DNA from: CAYQTL01 sp964420405
GTDB lineage: Bacteria; Acidobacteriota; Thermoanaerobaculia; Thermoanaerobaculales; Sulfomarinibacteraceae
Direction of reading: 5' to 3'
Assembly (NCBI GenBank): GCA_964420405.1
Contig: CAYQTL010000001.1
Location: 168,787 to 232,786 of the forward strand
DNA: 64,000 bases
The notes beneath the pieces were generated by a model that had not been told where the DNA came from, did no database searches, and saw only the letters and a list, made by a program, of their open reading frames with translations. Shown here piece by piece: positions 33,292-41,414 of this stretch (position 1 is its first letter; every line of letters begins with the position of its first letter). The translations under genes were made by a program, and so were the position numbers.

Positions 33292-33596
33292 GGCGGCGGC
33301 CACCTCGCAGGCCCCGTCGGAGGTTCTCCGACTCCAACCCTCGAAGGGCCTCCGCCCACGATGACCCCGCACACCCGTCCGCCTCCGACACCTCATCCCG
33401 AGCCACGCGACCGCACTCCTCCCGCCGGCGTGCCCGTACGCGTCCCGCCCGAGCCCAGTGAGCCGGCCCGCACGCGCCCCCGCAGCGCCGGCTACCAGCC
33501 GGCACGCTCCCGTACGAGCCCGGCGAATCGGCCTGCAAAGCATGCCACCTGGAAGGTGGCGCTACGGGACTCGCTCGTCCGCCGAGGAGCGATCGT

Positions 33597-33902
33597 GGTT
33601 GTGGCCGGGGGGGTCGCAGCGAGGCCGCCGAGCGGAGAGGGCGGGGGGCGGCCTACAACCGTCCGCTCGATCCGCGGCGTCGCCGCGGCGGGTGGGGGTG
33701 TGGGGGGCCGCGAGCAACCCTCGAGTGAGAGTCCCTTCGGCCCCCTGCGGTGCCGGTGCGAAAACGCCACCCCGTGCGGAGTGGCGTGCTCGATGGCGAG
33801 TTGGCGGGGCCGAAGGGACTCGAACGCCGCGAGAGCGAGCGGCACACGGTTGTGGCCGGGGGGGTCGCAGCGAGGCCGCCGAGCGGAGAGGGCGGGGGGC
33901 GG
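33597..33902. repeat. Repeat structure flanking the scaffold gap
   Basis: Two different exact 55-bp direct repeats surround the gap. 33597-33651 recurs as 33848-33902, ending at the first N. 33771-33825 recurs as 34003-34057, beginning at the last N. The second repeat contains the 3' 24 nt of tRNA-Asp (CCA, acceptor and half T-arm), so 33802-33825 is a broken tRNA-Asp copy. The equal 55-bp lengths look like de Bruijn k-mer overlaps at contig ends around a tandem duplication with a period of about 251 bp. Confidence 0.7.
33761..33787 (-). terminator. Intrinsic terminator of the tRNA transcript
   Basis: Minus strand ACGCCAC, 10-nt loop, GTGGCGT (7-bp stem) followed by TTTT. It lies just beyond the broken tRNA-Asp copy; the sequence next to the intact tRNA-Asp enters the gap before reaching the equivalent T-run. 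Confidence 0.6.
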
Positions 33903-34002
33903 NNNNNNNNNNNNNNNNNNNNNNNNNNNNNNNNNNNNNNNNNNNNNNNNNNNNNNNNNNNNNNNNNNNNNNNNNNNNNNNNNNNNNNNNNNNNNNNNNN
34001 NN
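33903..34002. other. 100-N scaffold gap
   Basis: Exactly 100 undetermined bases, a conventional placeholder for unknown length. Frames reading through it are not real. Confidence 0.99.
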
Positions 34003-34033
34003 CCCGTGCGGAGTGGCGTGCTCGATGGCGAGT

Positions 34034-34110
34034 TGGCGGGGCCGAAGGGACTCGAACCCTCGACCTCCGGCGTGACAGGCCGGCGTTCTAACCGACTGAA
34101 CTACGACCCC
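34034..34110 (-). tRNA. tRNA-Asp (anticodon GTC)
   Basis: Complete cloverleaf on the minus strand: acceptor GGGGTCG pairing with CGGCCCC, D-arm AGTTCAGTCGGTTAGAAC, anticodon arm GCCGG-CCTGTCACG-type loop with GTC, T-arm with GGTTCGAGTCCC. The Asp discriminator G and an encoded CCA end (34034-34036) are present. It lies 23 nt downstream of tRNA-Val in the same transcript. Confidence 0.95.
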
Positions 34111-34133
34111 GCGCCCGGCAGCCCCTGGGAAGA

Positions 34134-34208
34134 TGGTGGGAGGTGGGGGATTTGAACCCACGACCCCCTGCGTGTAAGGCAGGTGCTCTTCCGCTGAGCT
34201 AACCTCCC
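34134..34208 (-). tRNA. tRNA-Val (anticodon TAC)
   Basis: Minus strand cloverleaf: acceptor GGGAGGT/ACCTCCC, D-arm AGCTCAGCGGAAGAGC, anticodon stem CCTGC/GCAGG with loop containing TAC, T-arm GTGGGTTCAAATCCCCC, discriminator A and encoded CCA (34134-34136). First gene of the Val-Asp pair, with a strong promoter at 34232-34261. Confidence 0.95.
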
Positions 34209-34231
34209 GACGGTCGCCCGTAGGGAGGGTC

Positions 34232-34261
34232 ATACTAGAACCGGTTCCGAGCTGGTGTCAA
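34232..34261 (-). promoter_or_regulatory. Promoter of the tRNA-Val/tRNA-Asp operon
   Basis: Minus strand TTGACA (34261-34256), 18 nt, TAGTAT (34237-34232). The start is predicted about 17 nt before the tRNA-Val 5' end. Confidence 0.75.
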
Positions 34262-34302
34262 GCCTCGGGCCGGGGAACTTCCCGGCAACGGCTCACGCAG
34301 TC

Positions 34303-34332
34303 TTTACAGGCCTCCGCGGCCTCGACTATGGT
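34303..34332 (+). promoter_or_regulatory. Promoter of the DUF4388/SPOR-like operon
   Basis: TTTACA (34303-34308), 18 nt, TATGGT (34327-34332), with the -10 ending 6 nt before the ATG at 34339. This is one of the clearest leaderless arrangements in the window. Confidence 0.7.
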
Positions 34333-34338
34333 GCTTTC

Positions 34339-35466
34339 ATGGCTGATCCGGATTTGATCTGGCGGCTCGGCCGCTGGATCGCCGGCCGCTCGGGCGGCAT
34401 CGCGCGGCTCGGCTGGAGCGGCGGCGAGATCGAGCTGGAGGTGCGCGCTGGGCGGATCCAGGCGGTCCGCGGCGCGGATGTGGCCGAGGTGGCGTCGCTG
34501 CTGGAGGCGAGGCCGACCGGCCGCGGGGAGCTGCTCGCCGAGGCGCGGTCGCTGGCGGCGACGCAGGACGTGCAGGAGACGCGCGCGGTGGGAGCGGCGA
34601 AGGCCGTCCTCCAACAGGCCCTGCGGGAGTGGCTGCTGGACGGCTCGCGGACGCTGTCGCTGTCGACCGAGCCGCCTGACGAGACGTCGGGCGCGACGAT
34701 CTCGATCACCCATGCCTTGGTGGAGCTGATCCTGGCCGACGCCGGCTCGGAGCTCAGCCGGCAGGTGCTGCCCGACCTCGACGTGCTGCTGCGGCGGACC
34801 TCGAGCTTCCTCGAGCTGTACGCGCCGCTGCGGCTGTCGGAGGAGGCGGACCTGATCGTCGCCAAGATCACGGGGCAGCGGACCGCCGAGGAGATCGCGG
34901 ACCGCTCGCCCCACGGGACCGACGAGGTCCTGCGTCTGCTGGCGTCGCTGGTGGCGACCGGGATGCTGGAGCCCGTGCCGGTGGCGTCGCCCGCCGCGGA
35001 CGACGGCGGGCGGGACCTGCTCCTCGAGCCACAGGTCGCTGGCGAGGCCCCGTCGAAGCGGCGCCTGCCGGTGGGCTGGATCGCCCTCGCGCTGGTGGCC
35101 GCGGCGGTGGTGGTGGCGCTCGTCTTCGCGGGCGTCCGCTGGATGGCGTCGGACGACGCGGCCGGCGGCGTCGAGCCGGCGGGGAGCTGGGGGGTGGTGG
35201 TGGACCTCGGCTGCGCCCCCGAGGAGCTGCAGCGGGTGCTGACCACCGCCCGCCAGAACCCGCGGGAGCTGCGCCCGGTGGCGGCGCCGGGCGACTCCGG
35301 CGACCCCTGCTGGCGGCTGGTGTGGGGCAGCTTCCCGACCCGTGCCGCGGCCGAGGACGCGCTGCCTTCGATCCCGGAGCGCCTGGTCCGGGACGGCTTC
35401 GAGCCGCACGTGGTGCAGCTGCCCGAGAACGGGGACGCGAGGACGCCGCCGGCGTCGGTCGAGTGA
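34339..35466 (+). CDS. DUF4388-like protein with TM segment and SPOR-like C-terminus
   Basis: A 375-aa protein. Residues 1-90 resemble a DUF4388 module (LGWSGGEIELEVRAGRIQAVRG). A helical region follows, then a winged-helix-like segment (IVAKITGQRTAEEIADRS) similar to one in the next gene. One transmembrane helix lies around residues 255-275 (LPVGWIALALVAAAVVVALV), and the C-terminus looks like a SPOR-type fold (CWRLVWGSFPTRAAAEDAL, a pattern for peptidoglycan-binding SPOR domains). Four nt separate it from the next gene, so they form an operon. The N-terminal half is cytosolic and the SPOR-like part periplasmic if the topology is right. Function unknown. Confidence 0.7.
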   Translation: MADPDLIWRLGRWIAGRSGGIARLGWSGGEIELEVRAGRIQAVRGADVAEVASLLEARPTGRGELLAEARSLAATQDVQETRAVGAAKAVLQQALREWLLDGSRTLSLSTEPPDETSGATISITHALVELILADAGSELSRQVLPDLDVLLRRTSSFLELYAPLRLSEEADLIVAKITGQRTAEEIADRSPHGTDEVLRLLASLVATGMLEPVPVASPAADDGGRDLLLEPQVAGEAPSKRRLPVGWIALALVAAAVVVALVFAGVRWMASDDAAGGVEPAGSWGVVVDLGCAPEELQRVLTTARQNPRELRPVAAPGDSGDPCWRLVWGSFPTRAAAEDALPSIPERLVRDGFEPHVVQLPENGDARTPPASVE

Positions 35467-35470
35467 GGCC

Positions 35471-37012
35471 ATGGGGTCGGACGAGCTGCTGCGCATCCAT
35501 CAGAACCAGCCACTGCCGTCGTTCATGGCGCGGATCGCCGGCGGACGCCTGTCGGGGGTGCTGAGCGCGCGCAGCGACGACGCCGGTCGCGAGATCGTGT
35601 TCGTGGGCGGGGAGATCCGTGCGGCCCGGTCGGACCTGGAGGCCGAGATGCTCGGCCGGTGGCTGGTCGAGCGGGACCAGATCACCGAGGACGACCGGGC
35701 GCTGACGTTGCTGTCCCAGGGGCGCGGCGACTCGCCGCCCCTCGGCCACCTGCTGGTGACCCGCGGCAGCCTCGACGCGGCGACCCTCGAGAGGGAGCTG
35801 CAGGAGCTCGCCCTGACCATCATCCGGCGCGCCGCCGCGGCGCCGCGCACGTATGCCGAGTTCCACAAGGCCGCCGACCGGGAGCACGCCGACACCCTCC
35901 CCAACCTGACGACGCCGCGCATCATCCTCGAGGCGGCCCGGTCCTTCGGCGACGTGGAGGCGATGCGGGCCGCGATCGGCGACACCGACCAGACCGCCCG
36001 ACCGGCGAGCGATCTGCAGACCCTGCTGGTCGAGGTCGACCTGACGCCGACCGAGGCGTTCTTCGTGAGCCGCCTCGACGGCACACGCTCGATCGCCGGC
36101 GTGCTCAAGATCTCGTCGCTGCCCGAGGAGCAGGCGATCGCGACCCTCTACACCCTGGTCGCGGGAGGGTTGGTGGAGATCGGCCCGGCCCGCCACCCGC
36201 AACCGGCCGCGACCGGCCGGCCGGGAGCCTCGGCGCCGCCCGTGTCCGACGAGGCCTTCGACTCCGCCGCGCGGGAGGAGCGGGAGTCGATCCGCCGGAT
36301 GGCCGAGCAGCTGTCCCGGATCGACCACTACCGCGCCCTGGGCCTGCGGCAGGGCGCGACGGGTCCGGACATCGACGAGGCGTGGCGGGCGGCCCAGGAG
36401 CGCTACGGACCGACCCGCTCCGAGCGTCCACACCTGGCCGACCTCCGGGAGCAGGTCGCCGCCATCCTCGAGCGGGCCCGCGACGCCCACGAGGTGCTGT
36501 CCGACCCGCGCTCGCGATCCCGCTACGACTCGGTGCTCGACTCGCTGCGCCGCGAGCAGCAGGGTCCGCCGGGCTCCCGACGGACCCGGAGCGAGACCGA
36601 TCCCGGCGTCCGCTCCGCCATCGTCGAGGCCAACATCAAGCGGGCCCACGAGCTGGTGCAGGACGGGGAGCTGTACCTGGCGGTGCAGCTGCTCGAGCAG
36701 GCCTGCGCCCTCGAGCCCCGCCCGCCGGCGATGCTCGACCTGGCACGCCTGCTGCTGCGCAACCCGCTGTGGACCAACCGCGCCCTCGACTGCATCCGGC
36801 GGGCGATCGAGATCGACCCGAAGTACGTCGACGCGTGGATCGAGCTGGCGGAGTTCTGGCGCCGCCGCAACAACGCCGAGCGCCAGCGCAAGGCGCTCGA
36901 GCGCGCCCTCGCGGTGGACCCGTCGAGTGAGCGAGCCAACCAGATGTACCGGCTGGTGGCCGGCCGGCGCGCCCTCGACAAGCTGGTCAAGCGGGCCCGG
37001 CAGTCGCAGTAG
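35471..37012 (+). CDS. DUF4388 - degenerate J domain - TPR protein
   Basis: A 513-aa cytosolic protein. Order: DUF4388 module (SFMARIAGGRLSGVLSA, IVFVGGEIRAARSD; residues 15-80), middle helical/winged region (FFVSRLDGTRSIAGVLKI) paralogous to the previous gene, a DnaJ-like segment (DHYRALGL to YEVLSDPRSRSRYDSVL, about 280-360) whose HPD motif is replaced (YGPTR in that area), and C-terminal TPRs (ELYLAVQLLEQACAL, WIELAEFWRRRNN). The absence of HPD means it should not stimulate DnaK in the usual way. Start ATG 35471; the longer frame overlaps the previous gene and is rejected. Confidence 0.75.
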   Translation: MGSDELLRIHQNQPLPSFMARIAGGRLSGVLSARSDDAGREIVFVGGEIRAARSDLEAEMLGRWLVERDQITEDDRALTLLSQGRGDSPPLGHLLVTRGSLDAATLERELQELALTIIRRAAAAPRTYAEFHKAADREHADTLPNLTTPRIILEAARSFGDVEAMRAAIGDTDQTARPASDLQTLLVEVDLTPTEAFFVSRLDGTRSIAGVLKISSLPEEQAIATLYTLVAGGLVEIGPARHPQPAATGRPGASAPPVSDEAFDSAAREERESIRRMAEQLSRIDHYRALGLRQGATGPDIDEAWRAAQERYGPTRSERPHLADLREQVAAILERARDAHEVLSDPRSRSRYDSVLDSLRREQQGPPGSRRTRSETDPGVRSAIVEANIKRAHELVQDGELYLAVQLLEQACALEPRPPAMLDLARLLLRNPLWTNRALDCIRRAIEIDPKYVDAWIELAEFWRRRNNAERQRKALERALAVDPSSERANQMYRLVAGRRALDKLVKRARQSQ

Positions 37013-37059
37013 GGGGCTCGCCGACCGTCCGGCGGTGGCCCCGTGTCCCGTCACCTCCC

Positions 37060-37314
37060 GATCCCGATCCCCGCGTCATCCTGAGCGAACGGAGGGCCCG
37101 GAGGGTGCGGAGCGAGTCGAAGGACCTCCACGCCCTCCGCACCTCGTACGCCTCCGACCTCGCCAGCCTCACATGTCGCGGGTGCACACGAGCCCGGCCG
37201 GCATTCCCCGACTCGCCACCACCCCACCACCCCCACGGTGCTGGCGTGACCCTCCAGTCGGTCCCGTTGGGAGGGACGATGGCGTCCGGATCGGCATCGG
37301 AGACGGATCCGAAG
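37060..37314. repeat. Gap with GATCCC arm and CATCCTGAGCGAA-type dispersed sequence
   Basis: This 358-nt gap without a gene contains GATCCCGATCCCC (37060-37072). Directly after it (37075-37129) comes sequence of the widespread GTCATCCTGAGCGAA...GAGTCGAAGGACCT type. A degenerate right arm (GGATCGGCATCGGAGACGGATCC region, about 37290-37312) ends it. No open frame is supported. Confidence 0.6.
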
Positions 37315-37370
37315 CGGAGGCCTGCGGCCACGAGGTCGCCCGCGGCGGCGGCACCGGGTACCCTGGCGCC

Positions 37371-37823
37371 ATGCCGATCGTGGTCGACGGCAACAACCTG
37401 CTGCACCGGCTGCCGGCCGGACAACGCAGCCGCGAGGCGGTCCGGCGGGAGGTCCTCGAGCGGACCCGGCACGAGCGCCAGCGGGTGACGGTGGTGTTCG
37501 ACGGCCCGCCCCCGCCGGGGGCGCCGGAGCGCGAGTCGCTCGGCGCGGTGATGGTGGTGTACTCGGGAGGACGCCCAGCCGACGACGTGATCGTCGCGCT
37601 GCTGCCGGGCGGCCCCCCCGCGCGGCAGTGGACCGTGGTCTCGGACGACGGGGGACTGCGGCGGCGGGCGTTAGACCTTGGCGCCGGGGTGCGGTCGCTG
37701 GCCGAGTGGTCGCGGCGGCGTCCGCGCGCTCCCGCCAGCCGTCCCTCCGCCGAGCCGAAGCTGTCGTCCCGCGAGGTCGAGGAGTGGGCCGAGTGGTTCG
37801 AGCGGGGCGGGGAGGGGGAGTAG
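37371..37823 (+). CDS. YacP-like NYN-domain ribonuclease
   Basis: A 150-aa protein with the PIN-like NYN fold: MPIVVDGNNLLHRLP (first catalytic Asp), TVVFDGPPP, ADDVIVALL and VVSDDGGLRRRALDLGAGV (remaining acidic residues), closest to YacP/Rae1 family endoribonucleases that cut mRNA on the ribosome. The C-terminal 40 residues are a charged helical tail. The ATG has no Shine-Dalgarno; TACCCT (37359-37364) ends 6 nt before it, fitting a leaderless start. The long frame upstream (from 36927) is not conserved. Single gene. Confidence 0.82.
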   Translation: MPIVVDGNNLLHRLPAGQRSREAVRREVLERTRHERQRVTVVFDGPPPPGAPERESLGAVMVVYSGGRPADDVIVALLPGGPPARQWTVVSDDGGLRRRALDLGAGVRSLAEWSRRRPRAPASRPSAEPKLSSREVEEWAEWFERGGEGE

Positions 37824-37956
37824 TCGCGGGGGACCGTCCCGTTCCTGTCCCCGATCGTGCCCGCAACGACCCAGAACGGCGACAGTGGCACCGATCTCGA
37901 CAGCACCCGCATGGGCCGTTGCCGACGGTCGGACCGCGCCACGATCGCGCCGGAGC

Positions 37957-37982
37957 GGGATCGGGATCGGGATCGGGATCGG
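37957..37982. repeat. (GGGATC)4 repeat upstream of the ALDH gene
   Basis: Four tandem GGGATC units followed by GG, in the gap between the NYN gene and the ALDH promoter. Only a faint left arm (CCCCGATCGTGCCCG, near 37850) is present. Confidence 0.7.
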
Positions 37983-37998
37983 AAGGCCCGGGTCACTC

Positions 37999-38027
37999 TT
38001 GGCGAACGCCCTGGCGGCGCGTACACT
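37999..38027 (+). promoter_or_regulatory. Promoter of the ALDH7 gene
   Basis: TTGGCG (37999-38004), 17 nt, TACACT (38022-38027). The leader of about 29 nt contains GGAGGA, so this gene is not leaderless. Confidence 0.6.
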
Positions 38028-38062
38028 GCCGCACCGCAGCGACCGGCTGCTGGAGGACTGTG

Positions 38063-39586
38063 ATGAGCGACGTCAAGAAGCTGCTCATGGATCTCGGCCT
38101 GAAGGACACCAACCTGGGGGCCTGCACCGGCGAGTGGATCATGTCCGAGGACGGCCGCGAGCTGGTGTCCGAGAACCCGGCCGACGGCGCGCCGATCGCG
38201 AAGGTGATCCAGGCGGACGCCGACGCCTACGAGAGCGTCGTCTCCACCGCGGAGGAGGCGTTCTGGTCGTGGCGGATGATGCCGGCGCCGCAGCGCGGCG
38301 AGGTCGTCCGCGACCTCGGCAACGAGCTGCGCAAGTACAAGGATCCCCTCGGCCGGCTGGTGTCGCTGGAGATGGGCAAGATCCTCTCGGAGGGCCTCGG
38401 CGAGGTCCAGGAGATGATCGACATGTGCGACTTCGCGGTCGGGCTGTCGCGCCAGCTGTACGGCCCGAACATGATGTCCGAGCGCCCCCGCCACCGGATG
38501 TACGAGCAGTGGCACCCGCTCGGCGTGGTCGGCATCATCACGGCGTTCAACTTCCCGGTCGCGGTGTGGTCGTGGAACGCGGCGCTGGCCGCGGTGTGCG
38601 GCGACACGATGATCTGGAAGCCGTCGTCGTCGACCCCCCTGACCGCGGTCGCGGTGCAGAACATCGCCAACCGGGTGATGGCGCGCCACGGCCTGCGTGG
38701 GGTCTTCAACCTGGTGATCGGCCCCGGCTCGACGGTCGGCGAGCGGATGCTGCAGGACGACCGCGTGCCGCTGATCTCGTTCACCGGCTCGACCAGGATG
38801 GGCCGGCACGTCGCCGAGGTCACGGCGCGGCGGTTCGGCCGCTCGATCCTCGAGCTCGGCGGCAACAACGCGATCATCGTCGAGCCCGACGCCAACCTCG
38901 ACCTTGCGCTGCGGGCGATCCTGTTCGCGGCGGTGGGCACCGCCGGCCAGCGCTGCACCAGCCTCAGGCGGCTGTTCCTGCACCGCTCGGTCGCCGCCGG
39001 CCTCGTCGCGAAGCTGCAGAAGGCGTACGCCAGCGTCACCATCGGCGACCCGCTCGCCGACGGCATCCTGATGGGCCCGCTCGTCAACCAGTCCGCGGTG
39101 GACGAGCACTTCGCGGCGCTCGAGAAGGTCCGCGAGCAGGGCGGCGAGATCCTGTGCGGCGGCGGTCGCGTCGACCGGCCCGGCTACTTCGTCGAGCCGA
39201 CCATCGTCAAGGCCCACATCGACCTCGAGATCGCCCGCGAGGAGACGTTCGCGCCGATCCTGTACGTCTACGAGTACGACACCCTCGAGGAGGCGGTGCG
39301 GATGCACAACTCCGTCGCCCAGGGCCTCAGCTCGGCGATCTTCACCTCGAACCTCTACTCCGCCGAGCGGTTCCTGTCCCACGAGGGCTCGGACTGCGGC
39401 ATCGCCAACGTCAACATCGGCACCTCCGGCGCCGAGATCGGCGGCGCGTTCGGCGGCGAGAAGGAGACCGGCGGCGGCCGCGAGGCCGGTTCGGACGCCT
39501 GGAAGGCGTACATGCGACGCCAGACCTGCACGATCAACTGGTCGACCGAGCTGCCGCTGGCGCAGGGTGTGAAGTTCGACGTCTAG
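38063..39586 (+). CDS. Aldehyde dehydrogenase, ALDH7 / alpha-aminoadipate semialdehyde type
   Basis: A 507-aa NAD(P)+-dependent dehydrogenase. Motifs: AFNFPVAVWSWNAALA, GNNA of the Rossmann part, ELGGNNAIIV (catalytic Glu) and GTAGQRCTSLRRLF (nucleophile Cys). ALDH7 (antiquitin) features include ELGGNNAI, TSLRRL and the C-terminal WKAYMRRQTCTINWS. Members oxidise alpha-aminoadipate semialdehyde in lysine breakdown or betaine aldehyde-like substrates. Single-gene transcript: own promoter, GGAGGA 5 nt before the ATG, and hairpins immediately after the stop. No other lysine genes are nearby. Confidence 0.92.
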   Translation: MSDVKKLLMDLGLKDTNLGACTGEWIMSEDGRELVSENPADGAPIAKVIQADADAYESVVSTAEEAFWSWRMMPAPQRGEVVRDLGNELRKYKDPLGRLVSLEMGKILSEGLGEVQEMIDMCDFAVGLSRQLYGPNMMSERPRHRMYEQWHPLGVVGIITAFNFPVAVWSWNAALAAVCGDTMIWKPSSSTPLTAVAVQNIANRVMARHGLRGVFNLVIGPGSTVGERMLQDDRVPLISFTGSTRMGRHVAEVTARRFGRSILELGGNNAIIVEPDANLDLALRAILFAAVGTAGQRCTSLRRLFLHRSVAAGLVAKLQKAYASVTIGDPLADGILMGPLVNQSAVDEHFAALEKVREQGGEILCGGGRVDRPGYFVEPTIVKAHIDLEIAREETFAPILYVYEYDTLEEAVRMHNSVAQGLSSAIFTSNLYSAERFLSHEGSDCGIANVNIGTSGAEIGGAFGGEKETGGGREAGSDAWKAYMRRQTCTINWSTELPLAQGVKFDV

Positions 39587-39588
39587 GC

Positions 39589-39655
39589 GCCGATTCGCCT
39601 TGCGAATCGGCATAGGGTACGGAGCGGCGGGCCTCGAGGCCCGCCGTGTTGTTGT
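39589..39655 (+). terminator. Tandem hairpins and intrinsic terminator after ALDH7
   Basis: First hairpin: a perfect 10-bp stem GCCGATTCGC/GCGAATCGGC with a 3-nt loop, 2 nt after the stop, without a T-run. Second: CGGCGGGCC-TCGA-GGCCCGCCG (39625-39646) followed by TGTTGTTGT. The second has terminator form; the first could be an RNA-protecting stem. Confidence 0.75.
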
Positions 39656-39706
39656 CAGGGGCCATGCGGAAGACGCGTGGGGGGAGTCCGTCGTTACGAC
39701 GGCGGT

Positions 39707-40354
39707 ATGCGACCGCGTTTTCTGATCGACGCGCACGTGCACCTGAACAACCACCACGAGGCCGCTCGGCGGCCGACGGAGGAGAACGTCCGCGACCTGT
39801 TCGCGAAGATGGACGAGGGCGGCATCGACCACGCGGTGGTGATCATCTCCTACAAGGTCGACCTCGACCGCCCGAGCGTGGAGGAGCTGTTGGGCGTCCT
39901 CGCGGACAGCCCGCGCACCACGCTGGTGGAGGGTCTGCGCTGGCGGAGCGACGACCTCACCGACCTGTTCACGATGGAGGAGCGGATCTCGAGCGGGTTC
40001 GTGCGCGGCATCAAGCTGTACCCGGGTTACGACCACTACCCGATCGACGATCCGTCGCTGGAGAGCGTGTTCCGGGTCGCGGCCATGCACCGGGTGCCGG
40101 TGCTGATCCACACCGGCGACACCTCCGCCCCGACCGCCAAGGTGCGCATGGCGCATCCGCTGCTCGTGGACGACGTGGCGGTGGACCACCCGGACGTGGA
40201 GCTCGTGATGTGCCACCTCGGTAACCCGTGGTTCCAGGCGCTCAGGGGAAAGCGTCGGACCAGGCGCCGGGGCCGCCCGACTCGAAGCCGTCCTCGAACA
40301 CGACGTCGGAGGTGTCCTCGGAGTGGATCGTGTCGCTGGCGCTGCGGACGGTGA
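39707..40354 (+). pseudogene. Amidohydrolase (TIM-barrel, amidohydrolase_2), 3'-truncated
   Basis: The first about 175 residues are a clear metal-dependent hydrolase N-terminus: DAHVHLNN (metal His pair), GIKLYPGYDHYPIDDP, VLIHTGDTS and ELVMCHLGNPWF. At about 40235 the similarity stops abruptly, and the frame runs on as Arg-rich nonsense antisense to the 3' end of the CAP gene. The rest of the barrel, with the remaining metal and catalytic residues (the usual xxxD near the end), is missing, so it should be inactive. ATG 39707 is the likely start. Either a deletion/rearrangement or a mis-join at about 40235-40242. Confidence 0.75.
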
Positions 40355-41171
40355 CGCCGCTGCGCAGCTCGACGTCCACCTGCCGGAGCCCGGTGCCGGG
40401 CTCGAGCTGCCACGCCACCGTCGCGACGAACGGCTGCCACGGCGTCCACGTCCCGCCAGCGTTGCGGATCCGCATGTCGCCCGCCCAGCCGCTGCCGTAC
40501 AGGTACAGCTCGACGTCGCGGTCGGGGGTGGAGACGGCCTCGCCGTCGATCACGACCGGGTAGACCCCGCTGCGGGCGCCGAAGTTCTGGGTCCAGTAGT
40601 GGACGTACGGGCCGTTGTCGAAGTCGTCGGCGACGCAGTTCCCGTCGAGGTCGCGGCGGACGTTGCCGAGATCGCCGGCCTGGTAGGCGTAGCCGACCCC
40701 GATCTCGCGGACGTCCGGTGACAGGATGTTCGCCCTGTGGCCGGCGCTCGACATCCAGCCCGCCATCACCGCGGCCGGCGAGCCGTACCCGGCGGCGATG
40801 TTCTCCGAGGCCGACGAGTACTGGTAGCCGGCGGCCGTGATCCGCGCCCACGGCGAGGCGCCGGTGTCGAGGTCGCAGTGGGCGAAGAAGTCCCGGATCG
40901 CCATCGCGTCCGAGTGGCCGGAGGCGGCGGCGTCGAGCTCCGCGGCCTTCTTCAGCGGTGGCCGGCCGACCGCCGCCCGCTCCTGGTTGACGAGCACCAC
41001 GACGTCGTCGTCCCAGGCCGACACGGCACGCTCCAGGTGGCGGGGGAGCGGACCCTCCGGGACCACCGCCAGGGGCTCGGGCGCCGACGGCGGGTCGAGC
41101 AGATCCCAGGCTCCCGCCGCGACGGCCGCGGCCGCCACCAGCAGGGCGACGACGGTTCGTCCGAGGGACAT
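40242..41171 (-). CDS. Secreted CAP/SCP-domain protein
   Basis: A 309-aa exported protein. ATG 41171 follows GGAGG at 6 nt; a signal-anchor (VVALLVAAAAVAAGAW) comes first, then a CAP/SCP domain (about 60-190): LVNQERAAVGRPPLK, SGHSDAMAIRDFFAH, SSASENIAAGYGS, MSSAGHRANILSPDVREIGVGY, HYWTQNFG. These are the bacterial YkwD-like signatures. The rest is a beta-rich domain, and the protein ends with VVFEDGFESGG...W, a C-terminal motif shared by many secreted proteins of acidobacteria, possibly a sorting tail. CAP proteins act outside the cell; the activity is unknown. Confidence 0.88.
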   Translation of the reverse strand: MSLGRTVVALLVAAAAVAAGAWDLLDPPSAPEPLAVVPEGPLPRHLERAVSAWDDDVVVLVNQERAAVGRPPLKKAAELDAAASGHSDAMAIRDFFAHCDLDTGASPWARITAAGYQYSSASENIAAGYGSPAAVMAGWMSSAGHRANILSPDVREIGVGYAYQAGDLGNVRRDLDGNCVADDFDNGPYVHYWTQNFGARSGVYPVVIDGEAVSTPDRDVELYLYGSGWAGDMRIRNAGGTWTPWQPFVATVAWQLEPGTGLRQVDVELRSGVTVRSASDTIHSEDTSDVVFEDGFESGGPGAWSDAFP

Positions 41172-41236
41172 GTCGTGCCTCCACGATCCATTGTGCACCC
41201 TGCGCCGGGGCTCGTCATGACGGGGGTCACAGCTTT

Positions 41237-41368
41237 GATCCCGATCCCGATCCCGACCCCGCCGAGAGAGCCGCTGTCGTCGGTCTGGCTCGGGGTTCCG
41301 GGAGAGGCTGGCGCCGCAGTCGCGGTCGGGGCCGCCCCTCGCACCATCGGGAGCGGGATCGGGATCGG
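41237..41368. repeat. Inverted (GATCCC)3 ... (GGGATC)2 repeat pair
   Basis: GATCCC x3 + GAC at 41237-41257 faces GGGATCGGGATCGG at 41355-41368, 97 nt apart, in the divergent gap between the CAP and NtrC-type genes. The arms are complementary over 14 nt and could form a long hairpin. The best example of the dispersed element. Confidence 0.75.
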
Positions 41369-41414
41369 AAGCAGAGGGAACCGCCGACGCGGGCTGTCGG
41401 TTTAGGATGGTGCG

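Noticed and set aside
33530..33600. tRNA-like arms near 33540-33560 (GCCACC/GGTGGC stem with a TCC-like loop)
   Set aside because: No acceptor pairing and no T-loop consensus can be built on either strand; probably fragment or chance.
33458..34233. Open frames running through the N gap and the tRNA genes
   Set aside because: They contain X residues and the typical translations of tRNA sequence; not real proteins.
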